From Hemileia vastatrix (taxonomy: Eukaryota; Basidiomycota; Pucciniomycetes; Pucciniales; Zaghouaniaceae): DNA of 64,000 bases. Where the stretch lies: NCBI GenBank assembly GCA_030280995.1, contig JASXTE010000001.1, positions 5,978,501 through 6,042,500 on the forward strand, read 5' to 3'. Under the pieces are notes generated by a model. The model worked only from the letters and a program-made list of their open reading frames with translations. It did not search any database and was not told the origin of the DNA. Every line of letters starts with the position of its first letter. The first letter of the stretch is position 1. The position numbers and the translations under genes were made by a program. Positions 22,655 to 33,710 of this stretch are shown one piece after another.

Positions 22655-25347
22655 ATGTCTAGTATACAAAATCCTACACCTCCACTTTGTATGTATATCA
22701 CACTACGCAATATAGGGGGTGGACTTGCTAGCAAGTCCTCAACCTGAACTCAGATGGAACTCAGATGGAACTCAGACTGAACTCATACTGAACCCATACT
22801 GAACTCTACTTGAACACCCACCTAAAACTGTTCTGCTGAGTGGTGTTCATCCCTGATTGAATGGTTCCTTTATCAATAGCTCAATGTGTGTTCAATCTAT
22901 GGTGAGTTTGGGTCCAAGGTTTCAGACTTGCTAGCAAGTCCGCCCCCCATATTGTGTGGTGTCATGTTCCTCTCTCTTAATTTATATATTTCACTTATGT
23001 TCTATATCTTTTTTTTTCAAAAATTTGATTTTCCAGCACCCAAATGTGTTTCATCCCACTCTCTGATTGATACTCGCTTTGAAGCTTTTGAGCTTGCACC
23101 ATGTCTGCCACATGGCATGGCACCTAACCCTCCTGTACTTAGCAATGAGAGGCAGGAAATAACAAGAGTTCAGTATCGCAATTTACTTGAATTGGCTAGA
23201 GATAAAACAGAAGAGCTTGTCAAGATCCTTAAAAATAATCCTTCTCCTTCATATTTATCTAACCCTTGTAATGAATTACTCCAATATGTGAAAAGCCTTG
23301 AAAAATGTATGTTCATCACCTTTTTTGTCTCCTTTTAAATTAGTAGATAAGATTATTAATATTTTTTTTTCTTCATATATATTTGTAGCTTATGAGGAGG
23401 GTATGATTCCTCCTGATGAAGTCATTGTCATTAGGGATGATGATGAGACAGATGAACCATCAGCTTCAACTCATGCTTCAACTTCTAAGGAAAATCTTGA
23501 AACACCTGTTATCCGCTCCAAGAAAAAGAGATTATCCCAAGGCTCCTCTTTTGTTCGACGTATTAAACCGGCTTCTGCTAATGAATTTTCTGATGTATCA
23601 AATAATAAATCTCAAAAAAAAGCAAAGGTTTTGATAATGAGTATATTCTTGTTTCCTTTTTTTTATTGTTATTCTTTTATCTTTAAAATTCAATCATACA
23701 TCTCTTTTATTGCTTACATATTGTACTTTTTATCTTTCTTTTGATATTTTGTACCAGAAACTCACCTGCTGTAGATTGTTCCATCCATAAACGCCCTCTC
23801 CCTGATGAAGATGATGAAAAGAGCAATGAAAATAGCGATGATCAACTATCAGAATATGAAGCTATGCTTGTTCATCAAAAAAAGCAAAGTTTAAAATCTT
23901 CTTCAAGACATGTTGATATGTTTGATAAAGATGATGATTCAAACAGCTCATCACCAAATTCCTTCATTTCTAAGAAGCAATACCCATCACCTCCTAAATT
24001 ACCTACTTTGACCTCTTTGAAAGCTTCTCTACCAATGAAATCAACTCCAATCAAGATATCAAAAAAACCTCTAACTTATTCACCCTCAGTTCTAAAAGAA
24101 TCTGATTTGCAGGAGGAATTCTGTAAAATTCATAATTTTTATAAAGGTAGAATCAGCACGGCAAAGGTCCTCAGGTCGTGGTTGGAAATTTTTACTCTCC
24201 TCGAATTACGCTCTTCTACTTCTTCCCAAGAACCCATGTCAAATATTCCAATGTTTACTTTTCATTGGGAAAAATCTTGTGGAGAAGATTGGCTTTCAAA
24301 ACTTACTGAGTTATGTAAGTTACCATAATTTTTAGTCTTGACTTTTGTTCTTTTACTTATTTTTTTTTTCCTTTTGTAGCAAATATTTTTTTAGAGATTG
24401 ATAGCTCACAGCTATGGGTACTCGATAATATTGATTTCAAAAAAATGGAAGATTTATGTGATCCTGATGGTTTAAATACTGAAATTCTTTCCTCAACAAA
24501 GAAAACGGATCACCCTGAATCCAATCTTATCCAAATGCTCATGAGATTAATGATCCCAAGTGACCACTGCCGTTCTTCATGGGTATCTCTTATATCATCT
24601 TCACTTTATCTGACCGCACATGAATTCAGCTAGCTTCCATCACATCAAAACATTAACTCAGATTGTCCAATTGAACGTGGTCTTCAGCTTCTAGCTCACC
24701 TTTCAAATCTGAAGAGTCCGATTTCTGATGGCTTAGAAGTTGGTCCCACTGCACTTCAAACCCGTGATATATCAATGTCAACTCTTCTTCAAATCAGCAA
24801 TATTATCATTGATATAATTATGTCAATTATCATTCTTAAATCAAAATATTGTGCTGCAACAATATCAAGTGGCAAGACTAGTGAAGCTCAACAATCAAGT
24901 GAGAAAAACGAAAATACTGAACTGACTATAATGAGAGAGAAACAAAAGGCTGCACTAAACAAAATAAATTCTGAATACTCCCACCACCGATATCAATCTT
25001 TCACATTCTATATAATCGATGGTGTCCGTGGTTTATTTCTGAGCTCTCAAGATCATAGATTGGCTTCAGCAGCTGATTGCTTGGAGGTAATATCAGAAGT
25101 TAAGTTTCTTAATTTACATGAAAAAAAAAATCATTTGATGGAAGAAATAATTTAGAAAAATTTAAATAACTATATTTTAACATTAATAAAACCTTTTATA
25201 GGCAAGTGTGATCCATTTCCTTTAAAATTTGATACCCCAAGTCCTCCGGGAATTGCTAGGGCTATTTCTGCAGATTTTCTTAATCACTGGAGCTCCATTC
25301 AGCCAGTATCACCTTTTTTTGCTAAACATAGCCTTTCAATAAATTAA
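22655..25347 (+). CDS. Unknown multi-exon gene with MITE in intron 1
   Basis: Not recognised. Proposed exons: 22655-22688, 23037-23306, 23389-23627, 23758-24314, 24380-25086 and about 25202-25347, with GT/AG borders (GTATGT, GTATGT, GTTTTG, GTAAGT, GTAATA donors). Exon 1 (MSSIQNPTPPL) joins exon 2 in frame across 348 nt of intron, 264 nt of which are a MITE plus its duplication. The protein is about 630 aa, hydrophilic, with Ser/Asp/Glu-rich low complexity, a basic patch (RSKKKRLS) that could be a nuclear signal, and short hydrophobic helices near 24790-24850. Lesions: the 23627/23758 junction needs one base fewer in an A-run at about 23614-23621; a TAG at 24631-24633 interrupts continuing coding sequence; the last junction is one base out of phase. 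It may be decayed, or residual indels may be present. Confidence 0.55.
22701..22961 (+). mobile_element. 261-bp CACTA-like MITE, copy 1 (level 4)
   Basis: Starts CACTACGCAATATAGGGGGT and ends in the imperfect reverse (CCCCCCATATTGTGTGGTG). Each end carries the 18-bp palindrome GGACTTGCTAGCAAGTCC or nearly so. The 3-bp duplication TCA lies at 22698-22700 and 22962-22964. Subterminal repeats of the type GAACTCAGACT (about 22745-22805) resemble TnpA-site clusters of CACTA elements. It has no coding capacity and lies wholly inside an intron. Its ends resemble those of the 27.1-kb host element but the palindrome differs. Confidence 0.9.
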
Positions 25348-26146
25348 TATTCCAACATGTAAATAGATAAAGTTCTGTCTATATGATATATCTTGTATAA
25401 TTCAAGTTATTTTCCTTCAAATACGTCAAATATGTGACCATCTTTGAAATTTATTAAGTAACCTTTGACATGATTTTCTAAATTAATTATTAAAAAAAAT
25501 TATTGTAAGTCCAGCAATAACAAAGATTTTAAAATCTACTTATATGATTTCAAATACTTGTATTAAATTCTTAAATATTTTATTGTTTATATAAAAATAT
25601 GATAACTGCTCTAGTTTTGTTACTTTACCTTTAATATTATATAATCTATTAATTATTACAAATATTTTCGTTGATTGTAAAATTTTTAATCAGAAGTAGA
25701 ACAATTTAAATAATTAAATGAGTACATTCTTAAAAAAATACAATTTAATCTATTATTGATTCAAAATTCTTTCTTCAACTCTTTATTATTAACTTTTTTA
25801 TTAATAAGCCTGTTTGACCTAAAATACTATACAGTTAATTTGGTAGCATTAAAAGCACATTTTTATGGCTAATATATTTCAAATTCTTTATTATAGTTTT
25901 TTTTATTTTAGAACCTTTGCTACCAATTTAATAAAAATGACATTTAAAGATTTCACAACTTATATATTTCCTCAAAAGTAAATCAAATTTTCTTATAATA
26001 TTATGAAAAAAAATTATTTTATTTCACAAATAAAAAAAATAGATAATACTATAATTATCAAAACTGAAAATGTTACAGCTACTCCCAGTATTTATCATGT
26101 TTAAATTTGCATTAAGTTGTGTATATATAATATAAATTTTTAATAT
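25348..26146. other. A+T-rich spacer between convergent genes
   Basis: No coding sequence or repeat is seen. The upstream gene and the TET/JBP-like gene both end toward this interval, so it probably holds their 3' ends. Confidence 0.5.
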
Positions 26147-27355
26147 TTATATATCTAGATTTTTTAGATTTGTCTTAACATTAGATAAATAATACTTTGC
26201 TGATTCTATTTCTTCCTCTATTAAGTCATCTCTTTTCAAAAAAACTCTCAAAACACTAATCAAATATTCTAACCTAAATTTTTCTTTTTTAATTTCTAAG
26301 TATTCTGAAATATCAATATCAAAAACATTAAGCTTTTCTATAGCATGAAAAAGTCTAGTGCTGATTTGAATAGAAGAACCTATCCTAGTGAAGCCAGGAA
26401 TTTCATGACATCTTGAGGTAAAATGCCTTAGTTGATTGGCAGGCCATAATGTCACTGTTATTCCATTAGTTGCTTCAAAGTTGATTTTACTTCGAATTTC
26501 GGGAAACATAAGTTCTCCACCTATTTGTCGTGGTTGGGTCTTATCATACTTCATATGAATGGTGTTTTTTTCTGTATCTTTAGGAAAAAATATTCCTAAA
26601 GTATACTCACTTGCATCCTTATCGAGATGAACCACATTAGAGAACCCATTACCATTCCCTCCAGATGTCCAAGTTAAATTACTAGCAAACGGTACACCCT
26701 CTTCTTCACTAGAAACTTTTGAAAATCCAGGAATACCAAGTTTTGCGCAAAGATTAGTTGCCTCATTGTACTTTACATATGATATTTTTTTAAAAAAATA
26801 TTCAAAGTACATTGCAATCCTCTTCATTCGTTTTTTATATTCATCCGTTTTTACAATATCATCAGTGTATTCATCTGCAAGGAAAAGCATTCAAAAATTC
26901 AGTATTTAAATTAAAAAAAGTGATACTTACGAATATGTAAAGATTTCTTTCTATCTAAAATAAAGCCACCACCAAACATTTTTCCAAAACCACCAGCTCT
27001 TTGATGATAACCATTATTTTTAATTTCATGTTCGCAGTAAGAAAGATCCTTAATGCATCGCACCGTAGCTTCTAACATATCTAGTTCTTTGAGCTCATGA
27101 ATTTCAAAAGTCTGCACAAGAACATTAGGTATTAAGACACCTTTTGGTTTATAAATACTACATCCAGGAAAAAAATTGTAATAATTATTGCAATCTGTCA
27201 TATTCTTTGCATAAGATCGTGCATAGAAATGTGGCTTCTTCCCGTTTGTATCCATTCCAAGAGCGTTTACAAGTTTCATTCCAGTAGCAATGTCTTTCGC
27301 CCACCTATTGTTAGAGTTCTTCCCTGGCCGTTTTTTTTTTCAAATCTTTACTCAT
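26147..27355 (-). CDS. TET/JBP-like 2-oxoglutarate Fe(II) dioxygenase
   Basis: Probably oxidises modified bases in DNA (5-methylcytosine or thymine in known TET/JBP enzymes). Two exons: 27355-26931 and 26874-26147, with an intron at 26875-26930 (GTAAGT/TTGCAG) joining in frame. The iron site is visible as HLD (His codon 26627-26629) followed by EYTLGIFFP, then GGELMFPE, and a distal His in LRHFTSRC (26423-26425). An Arg in FTRIGSSIQI is the likely 2-oxoglutarate ligand. The layout HxD...H...R and the spacing fit the fungal TET/JBP (2OG-FeII_Oxy) group, which is expanded in basidiomycetes and linked to DNA transposons there. The N-terminal region has a Gly-rich GGFGKMFGGGF segment. The start ATG at 27353-27355 is separated from the rest by a run of ten A's (plus strand 27331-27340) where nine keep the frame. 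The exact substrate is unknown. Confidence 0.72.
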
Positions 27356-27604
27356 TGATGGTTCAATCCTAAGAGAATTCAATTTTGATTTAAAATAGAA
27401 AAAAATCAAAAATTAGAAAATAGTAACATAATTTCAATTATCAGTCAATGATACCTTTAACTTTATCATATCTTCAATATTAGAAATACAAAAGTTAGCA
27501 TATCTACATATTAGTAAATTTATATACTTTTTCTTTATTTCAAATATTAAGAAAGCGTTTCAAAGGTATACTTTATTAAATTATACATATAAAGAGTATA
27601 GCTT
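27356..27604. promoter_or_regulatory. Putative upstream region of the TET/JBP-like gene
   Basis: A+T-rich, without coding sequence, between the probable start of the dioxygenase gene and the three direct repeats. Promoter function is inferred only from position. Confidence 0.3.
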
Positions 27605-27948
27605 TATCCTGTATGCATTCAGCAAGTACGAGATTTGGCTCTACACTTAATATTAATAATATAATGAAAGTATAACTCCAATACACTAGTAATATTAAAA
27701 AATTTACGGAATTATGATATCCACATATATAAAATGAAAAATCTTGCTCTGATCAATATATTGACTTAGAAAGTTATACTTCAATAAATTATTAATTTTT
27801 AAATTGTAGCATTGTCCTGTATGCTTTCAGCAAGTACGAGACTTTGAAACAACTTAAAAATCAATAAATTAAAGGTAAAGTACAAACAATCTAATTATTA
27901 TTATGAAAAGCAAAACATTATCCTGTATGCTTTCAGCAAGTACGAGAT
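27605..27948. repeat. Three direct repeats upstream of the TET/JBP-like gene
   Basis: The motif TCCTGTATGCTTTCAGCAAG, followed by TACGAGA, occurs at about 27607-27633, 27815-27841 and 27921-27947, spaced about 208 and 106 bp. The first copy has one substitution (GCATTC). Flanks also resemble one another (ATTAATAATATAATG at about 27648 and 27964). The motif is much less A+T-rich than its surroundings, so its conservation stands out. It lies 250-600 bp upstream of the minus-strand dioxygenase start and could be a regulatory or protein-binding site. From 27949 to about 29100 the sequence is A+T-rich with no gene seen. Confidence 0.75.
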
Positions 27949-29101
27949 GATGTTTTACTTTTCATATTAATAATATAATGGTTGAGAAAGTATTAAAGAA
28001 ATATAGAAAAATGATAAGCAAAACATGAACTTACATGTCTATAAAATCTTCTTCCATTTGTAGCTGATTGATCAAAATTAATTATAAAGTTTATTTTATA
28101 ATCACTGTTTTAAAAAATAAATGGTTTGATAAATAAATTGAACATTTTTGATAAGGAATAAAGAAAAGTAAATTGACAAACAAATAAAAAAACTTTAAGT
28201 TAACTGAAAAAGAATTATTTTATAATGAATCGAAAGGGTACAGTAAAAGATACCATAAAAATAAATTCAGAATTAGAATCATTAGATTAACTTGTCAAAA
28301 GTGTAAAAAAGTGTAACAAACCAAAATGATATGAAATGCAATAGCAAGAAAAATTTGCTTACCGGTAATCAGATAAGGTCAAGAAAATAGTACCAATAAT
28401 TCAAAATGATAAAGCAAAAATATGATTGATAATTTTTGAAAAAGGTAAGTGAGGAAGAGAAAGGAAAAATAAATTGGGTGGCAAACAGATGTATATATCA
28501 TGAATTTTCACTGATCACATTTTCAAAAAAATGCAGCTCTCCAAGTCATATGATAAACTTCATCTAAATTCCAAGAATGATGTTGCCAAGGCACTGTACA
28601 CAGCATGATCATTTTTTCCTATGCATATACTAATTCCAGCTAGAATTTACTTGGCTGCATGTTGTACAGATGCACATTTGTGGAACACTGAATTTCACAT
28701 CTAAAAAAAATTGACGCCACATAATTCTAGCTACCATGTTTCACGTAGCTAAAAAACATACACTCATCACATTTAAATTTACATTGCGCCAAAATTAATT
28801 CATTTTTGAATTTTTTTAAAGGAAACTATAATGTGCACCACCTATTTCTAAAATATGAACCTCCGCACCATATTAAATTGGGAGACTTTTAATTATGCAA
28901 TTTTTTTGCCGTGACCTTTTTCCTGATCTTACTTGGTTCAAAATATTGAAACATGGCCAATGTTGATGAAAGAAACATTTGATTTTGTTTCTATGTGTAA
29001 CAATGGAAGGCTGTTTCTTACTGGCTGAAGAGTGTTGTATATTTTATTTGAACAAATTTTTATTTTTTTATGTATTTTATTTAAAAAATTTACTTTTTAT
29101 T

Positions 29102-29784
29102 GCAGCCAGATTTATACTGGCTGCTTTTTAGAAACCTTAATTTATGACCCAAGCCTTTGAAATTGGCTTGGGTCCCTTACATTGCAATTTAGTACTTCCA
29201 GCCAGGTTTCCCCTGGCTGGAAGTGTCTCTTTCAAGCAATCGAAGTCGCTAAAAGCGACTTTGATTGCTTGCTGTAATGTTTGCCACCCTCCCAGCTAAT
29301 TTACTATGCTGGGAGGTGGCCAAAGCAGTGTGCAACGCGCGTTGCTGCTGCAAGTAATGCGCGTTGCACAATCGCTACCATATTTCATGCAGCTGATATC
29401 AAGTCAGCTGCATGAGATATGCGCAGCATGTGCAATGCGCATTACTTGCAGCAGCAATGCGTGTTGCATGTGCTGCATGCAGTGCATTGCACAGCCAGTT
29501 TTTTTCTGGCTGTGCAATGCACACTGAGAAACCAAAGTCCCTGCAAGGGACTTTGGTCTCTAAGATGGAAGCGACTTTCCCTACCAGGTGCAATCTGGTG
29601 GGAAAGTGAGAGAAACGTTAGACCGAAGTTGTTTGAAAGCAACTTCGGTCTTAAAAACATTAAAAATCATAAAAAAAAAATGAGAAATGTAGAAAAAAAA
29701 AAAATTAAAAATTAAAATGTGAGTATAAGAAAAAAAATAAGTTCTAGTGATACCAAAAATCCAAGCCAATTTCATTTGGCTTGG
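29102..29784. repeat. Island of about eleven successive hairpins
   Basis: A G+C-rich, CpG-containing island in A+T-rich DNA, made of consecutive inverted repeats with short loops. Stems: 29102-29109/29117-29124 (8 bp); 29146-29155/29165-29174 (10); 29194-29206/29212-29224 (13); 29233-29250/29254-29271 (18, one mismatch); about 29282-29295/29308-29320 (one bulge); 29331-29370/29429-29468 (40, three mismatches) with an inner stem 29386-29396/29404-29414 (11); 29482-29498/29506-29522 (17 perfect, T7 loop); about 29527-29542/29546-29561 (one mismatch); about 29573-29586/29594-29606 (one bulge); a 12-bp stem within 29621-29653; 29761-29769/29776-29784 (9). The three mismatches of the 40-bp stem all sit at CpG sites. 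ORFs here are by-products of the symmetry. A structured RNA, small-RNA precursor or DNA cruciform region is possible. Confidence 0.9.
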
Positions 29785-31940
29785 TTATTTAATAATTATT
29801 TTTTAATACATTAAATTTAAAATTCAAACACCATAAAATATATGAATTTTTTTTATGTGAATATTATAAATTTAATCTACCTCTTTCTCATAATTATATT
29901 TATAATTTTGTTTTTTTGATTTTTGACATTTAAGTTTATTTTTTGGAAATACAAAATTAAATTTTCAACTAAATTTTTTAGTAAGGTAAAATAAATTATA
30001 AATTTGACATTTTGTAATTGAATAATGAAAAAAATTTTAAATTTATTTAAAAAATATTTTTGTTAGAAGAATACAAATATTTTTAGGGTAGAAATATGGT
30101 GCAAATTGTAAGTAAAAAAAATTATCTTTTTTTTTGTGAGGGGTTATTTCTATTTTTAAAAATATTTTTCAAAAACATTCATTAAATACTGAATTAAATT
30201 ACTTTGAAACTCAAATTTTTTGTAAAATAATTAAAAATGAAATAATAATATTGTTGTATTTGATATAAAATTTGAATTGGTAATATTAATGTCTCTTTAA
30301 GTAAATTTGAAAATCATTTAAAAAGACCATGTTGATAAGTACTTCATTTTTGATATACAATGGTTATATATATATCTTATATATATTTCTTGAGTGTTAT
30401 TTTTATATACATTCAATAAAATTTGTAATATAAAATGCCATTTAATAATTAATTAATGTTCAACTTAGTTATAACAACTTCATATTTAATACCAGCCACT
30501 AGTATTTACTTTTTAATTTAAAACTCCAATATAATATGAGAGTATCCTTATTTTGTCTGTATGTAATGAACAACAATAACAGACCATAAATGAGTGGGTA
30601 GTTAATTACAATAAATAGTTGAAGAATAACCTATAAGAAATGATAAGTTTATCAAAAAGAGTACATTAAAAAATATACTTTTGAATTTTTTTTGATATAA
30701 TTTGGGTAGTTAAATGAAAATTTAAATTATCAGACATCAAAATGGATAAATTCTAAAAGTAGTGTTTATATAATAAGCCTCATATAAAAAAAGGATAAAA
30801 AATCTACTATGTAACTAAATTATTAAATATTAAGGTATTATTAAAATTATTGAAAAACTTATTTTACAGTTATAATGAAATCTAAATGTGAAAATAATGG
30901 TGGGATAATAGTAAGACTATGTGGAAACACTTTAATTTATACATACTTTCAACTATGTTCAGATAAAAAAATTGTTAAAATTGTATAATAACATCTAGTT
31001 AATAGTGATGCAATTTTATTTAGATCAAGAATAAATTTTTCTGAGGAAAAACTAATTAAATTGAGATATGGCCATCTCCTTTCAAGAGATAGAATAATAA
31101 TAAAAATTTAAAAAATTATAATAAGTATTCTTAATCACCATTTTTGAAAAGTCTCTAGTAAAATTCATTATAATATATCATTCATTGATTACATTATATG
31201 GAGTTTCATCTTGAAGTAGTGATGTGCAGCTTTGAACTTATGTTATGAAAAACAAAAAAGTTAAAAAATATATAGTTATACTAATGAAAAAGCCAAAAAT
31301 AAAAATAATATTATAAATTAAAAAAATAAAACTACATAAATTTTATTCTGCTCTAATGATGGAAGGGTACTATGTATGAATTTCCACATGTTAAATCCAA
31401 ACCTGCTTTAAGGCTAGTTTACAGGTAGAGCTATTAAGTTTCCTTAAATTCTAAAAATAACTTATGCATTTTACTAATTATTTTTTTCTTGTTTCTTTCC
31501 AAAGTTGTTAGAGTTGCTTAATTAATACTGTTATCTTGATTGTAAGATATATAATTTTTTTTGAATACATGATTTATTGTTTCAAAAATTATATTATAAA
31601 TTTAAATCATTTATTTCATTTTCTAAAGCTTCATTGTCAAAGACACAACTCCATTTTCTATTACTTAACAAATATATAAAATGTGATAGTAAAATTTGAG
31701 GAATTTTCTTTTTGAGAGGGTCAAACTATATTGTGAAGATTTTTATCTAGAAATTCTTGTACTCTAAAACCAAATAATTTTCTCCCTTAAGTAAGCCATT
31801 TCAAAAATATGAGAATATAAACAAGAATATTAACTTATCTTATTTTTATTTTTTTTACTGAAAGTTTTAGTTCAATCCCTTTTTTTATATGACATTAGTA
31901 TAAAAACATGGTTAAATGCTACTATATAATTAATTTTTAT

Positions 31941-31972
<32 letters not shown>

Positions 31973-33679
31973 TTAGAACGTCATCCTTTTTTATTTACTT
32001 GAATAAATGGCTCAATTATAATACCCAACACTTATTAATGTTTCCCAAACTCAATAACAAATTTCTCATATGAAATATTAGCTTCTAATATAAGAAGTTT
32101 ATCTATAGATGATATTCAACATGTGATTTTACTTTTTAGATTCAGCTAAAATTAAACAAAAGGAGAAATCATGCATATGTGTATAAATGGTAACCATATG
32201 TTACTTAGAGGATTGTGAAATTCACTCATCAGAATGGTTTAAGTATTAAAATAAATTGAGGTCATTATTTTCTAGTATTTGAAACTAATTAGGAAATTAT
32301 TCTAAAAATATATTTTAATGTGTATCATGTTTAAAAAGTTGGAAATATGATTTTTGAAAATTGTGAGTTTCTTATGAGATACCAAGCTTTAGTTTACATT
32401 GTTTCAAGTAGAATAGAATTTTAGTATTAGAAATTGAAAGCAATGTACCATTATCAGATTTTAACTGTGTTCTACTTATAGAATGATTACATAACATTAA
32501 ACATTATTTAAATCAAAAAGATTTAAAAGATATTTAGAATTTTACCAAATTTCACCATTTATTAATCTTTGATTTGAAAACAAACTATGATGTACACTCA
32601 CTAGAAATAAGCAATCCCAATTTTAACATAATTTATCAATCCAAAAATAATGAGTCAATTAACATGAAAATATATATTATTTCAAAACCAATTCTCTAGA
32701 TTTAAAATATGATGCTTTAATGAAAAATTATTACAAAACTTTAATGCAATGAAGTCTCTTAAAAAATTCAAAAATAGAATATCAAAACAAGTAATTTCTG
32801 CAAAAAAAACTACTAACTATTGTAGATAAAGCATAAAAATAAGTCATATTTTTTAAAAAAATGATCTAACAATATTTATTTTTGTTAAAAAAATCAAAAC
32901 ATTGTTAAGTTTGCTTGTTATAATAATGTTAAAATCCACTAAACATTATCTAAAGGTGGTAAAATATGTTAAAAATAAGTTGAATTTTATGAGATAAAAT
33001 CAACAATTTTGTATCATTTCCTGTTGTGCTATGACTTTATTCCACCCTTTTTATCTGATTCTTCCAGTATTACTTTGCTATGATCACTAGTTTTCAAGTT
33101 AAAATTTACAAATGTTCATTATACTTGATAATATGAAAAATAACTCAAACTTTTATAACTACAAAATAAGATTTTGTAACTCCTTCTTTCAATCAATATT
33201 TGAAGAAATTTTAGTTTATTTGAGTAATGATTTTAAGAATAACAAAAAATTTGAAATTCACAAGGAATTATTTCCAGAGACTATAATTATTTACTTGTGT
33301 AATGCATGAGCTACTTATCAATGATGTAAAACATCAGAAAAGTAAGTTATAGTTATAAATCTACAGATTATACTGTTTCTGGTATATATATCTTCAATAA
33401 ATCTTTTAAACTTATCTTAGCCTACATACCACACAATAGAAAATCATTATATTAAAAATGGAAAAAATTCTATGATAATATCATAAAGAATGATAACCAT
33501 GGATTAATATTCCATAAAAATGGTTAATAATATTTTAAGAGAACCTAAATCAGTATTCTTTCATCAAAATATATCCTTTTTGTCTTTGTAATTTATTCCA
33601 AACAAATTTTTTGAAAGTTGAATCTATATATCTAATGCCAAAACCACTATTAAGTTCCCTCTTAGACTTTTTAAGAAAT

Positions 33680-33710
<31 letters not shown>

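Noticed and set aside
22701..22961. MITE terminal hairpins as a Helitron signature
   Set aside because: Both ends are inverted, start CAC/end GTG and are flanked by 3-bp duplications; Helitrons have neither inverted ends nor duplications.
29306..29775. Several overlapping frames on both strands in the hairpin island
   Set aside because: They arise from the G+C-rich inverted repeats and are mirror images of each other; none has a domain or splice context.
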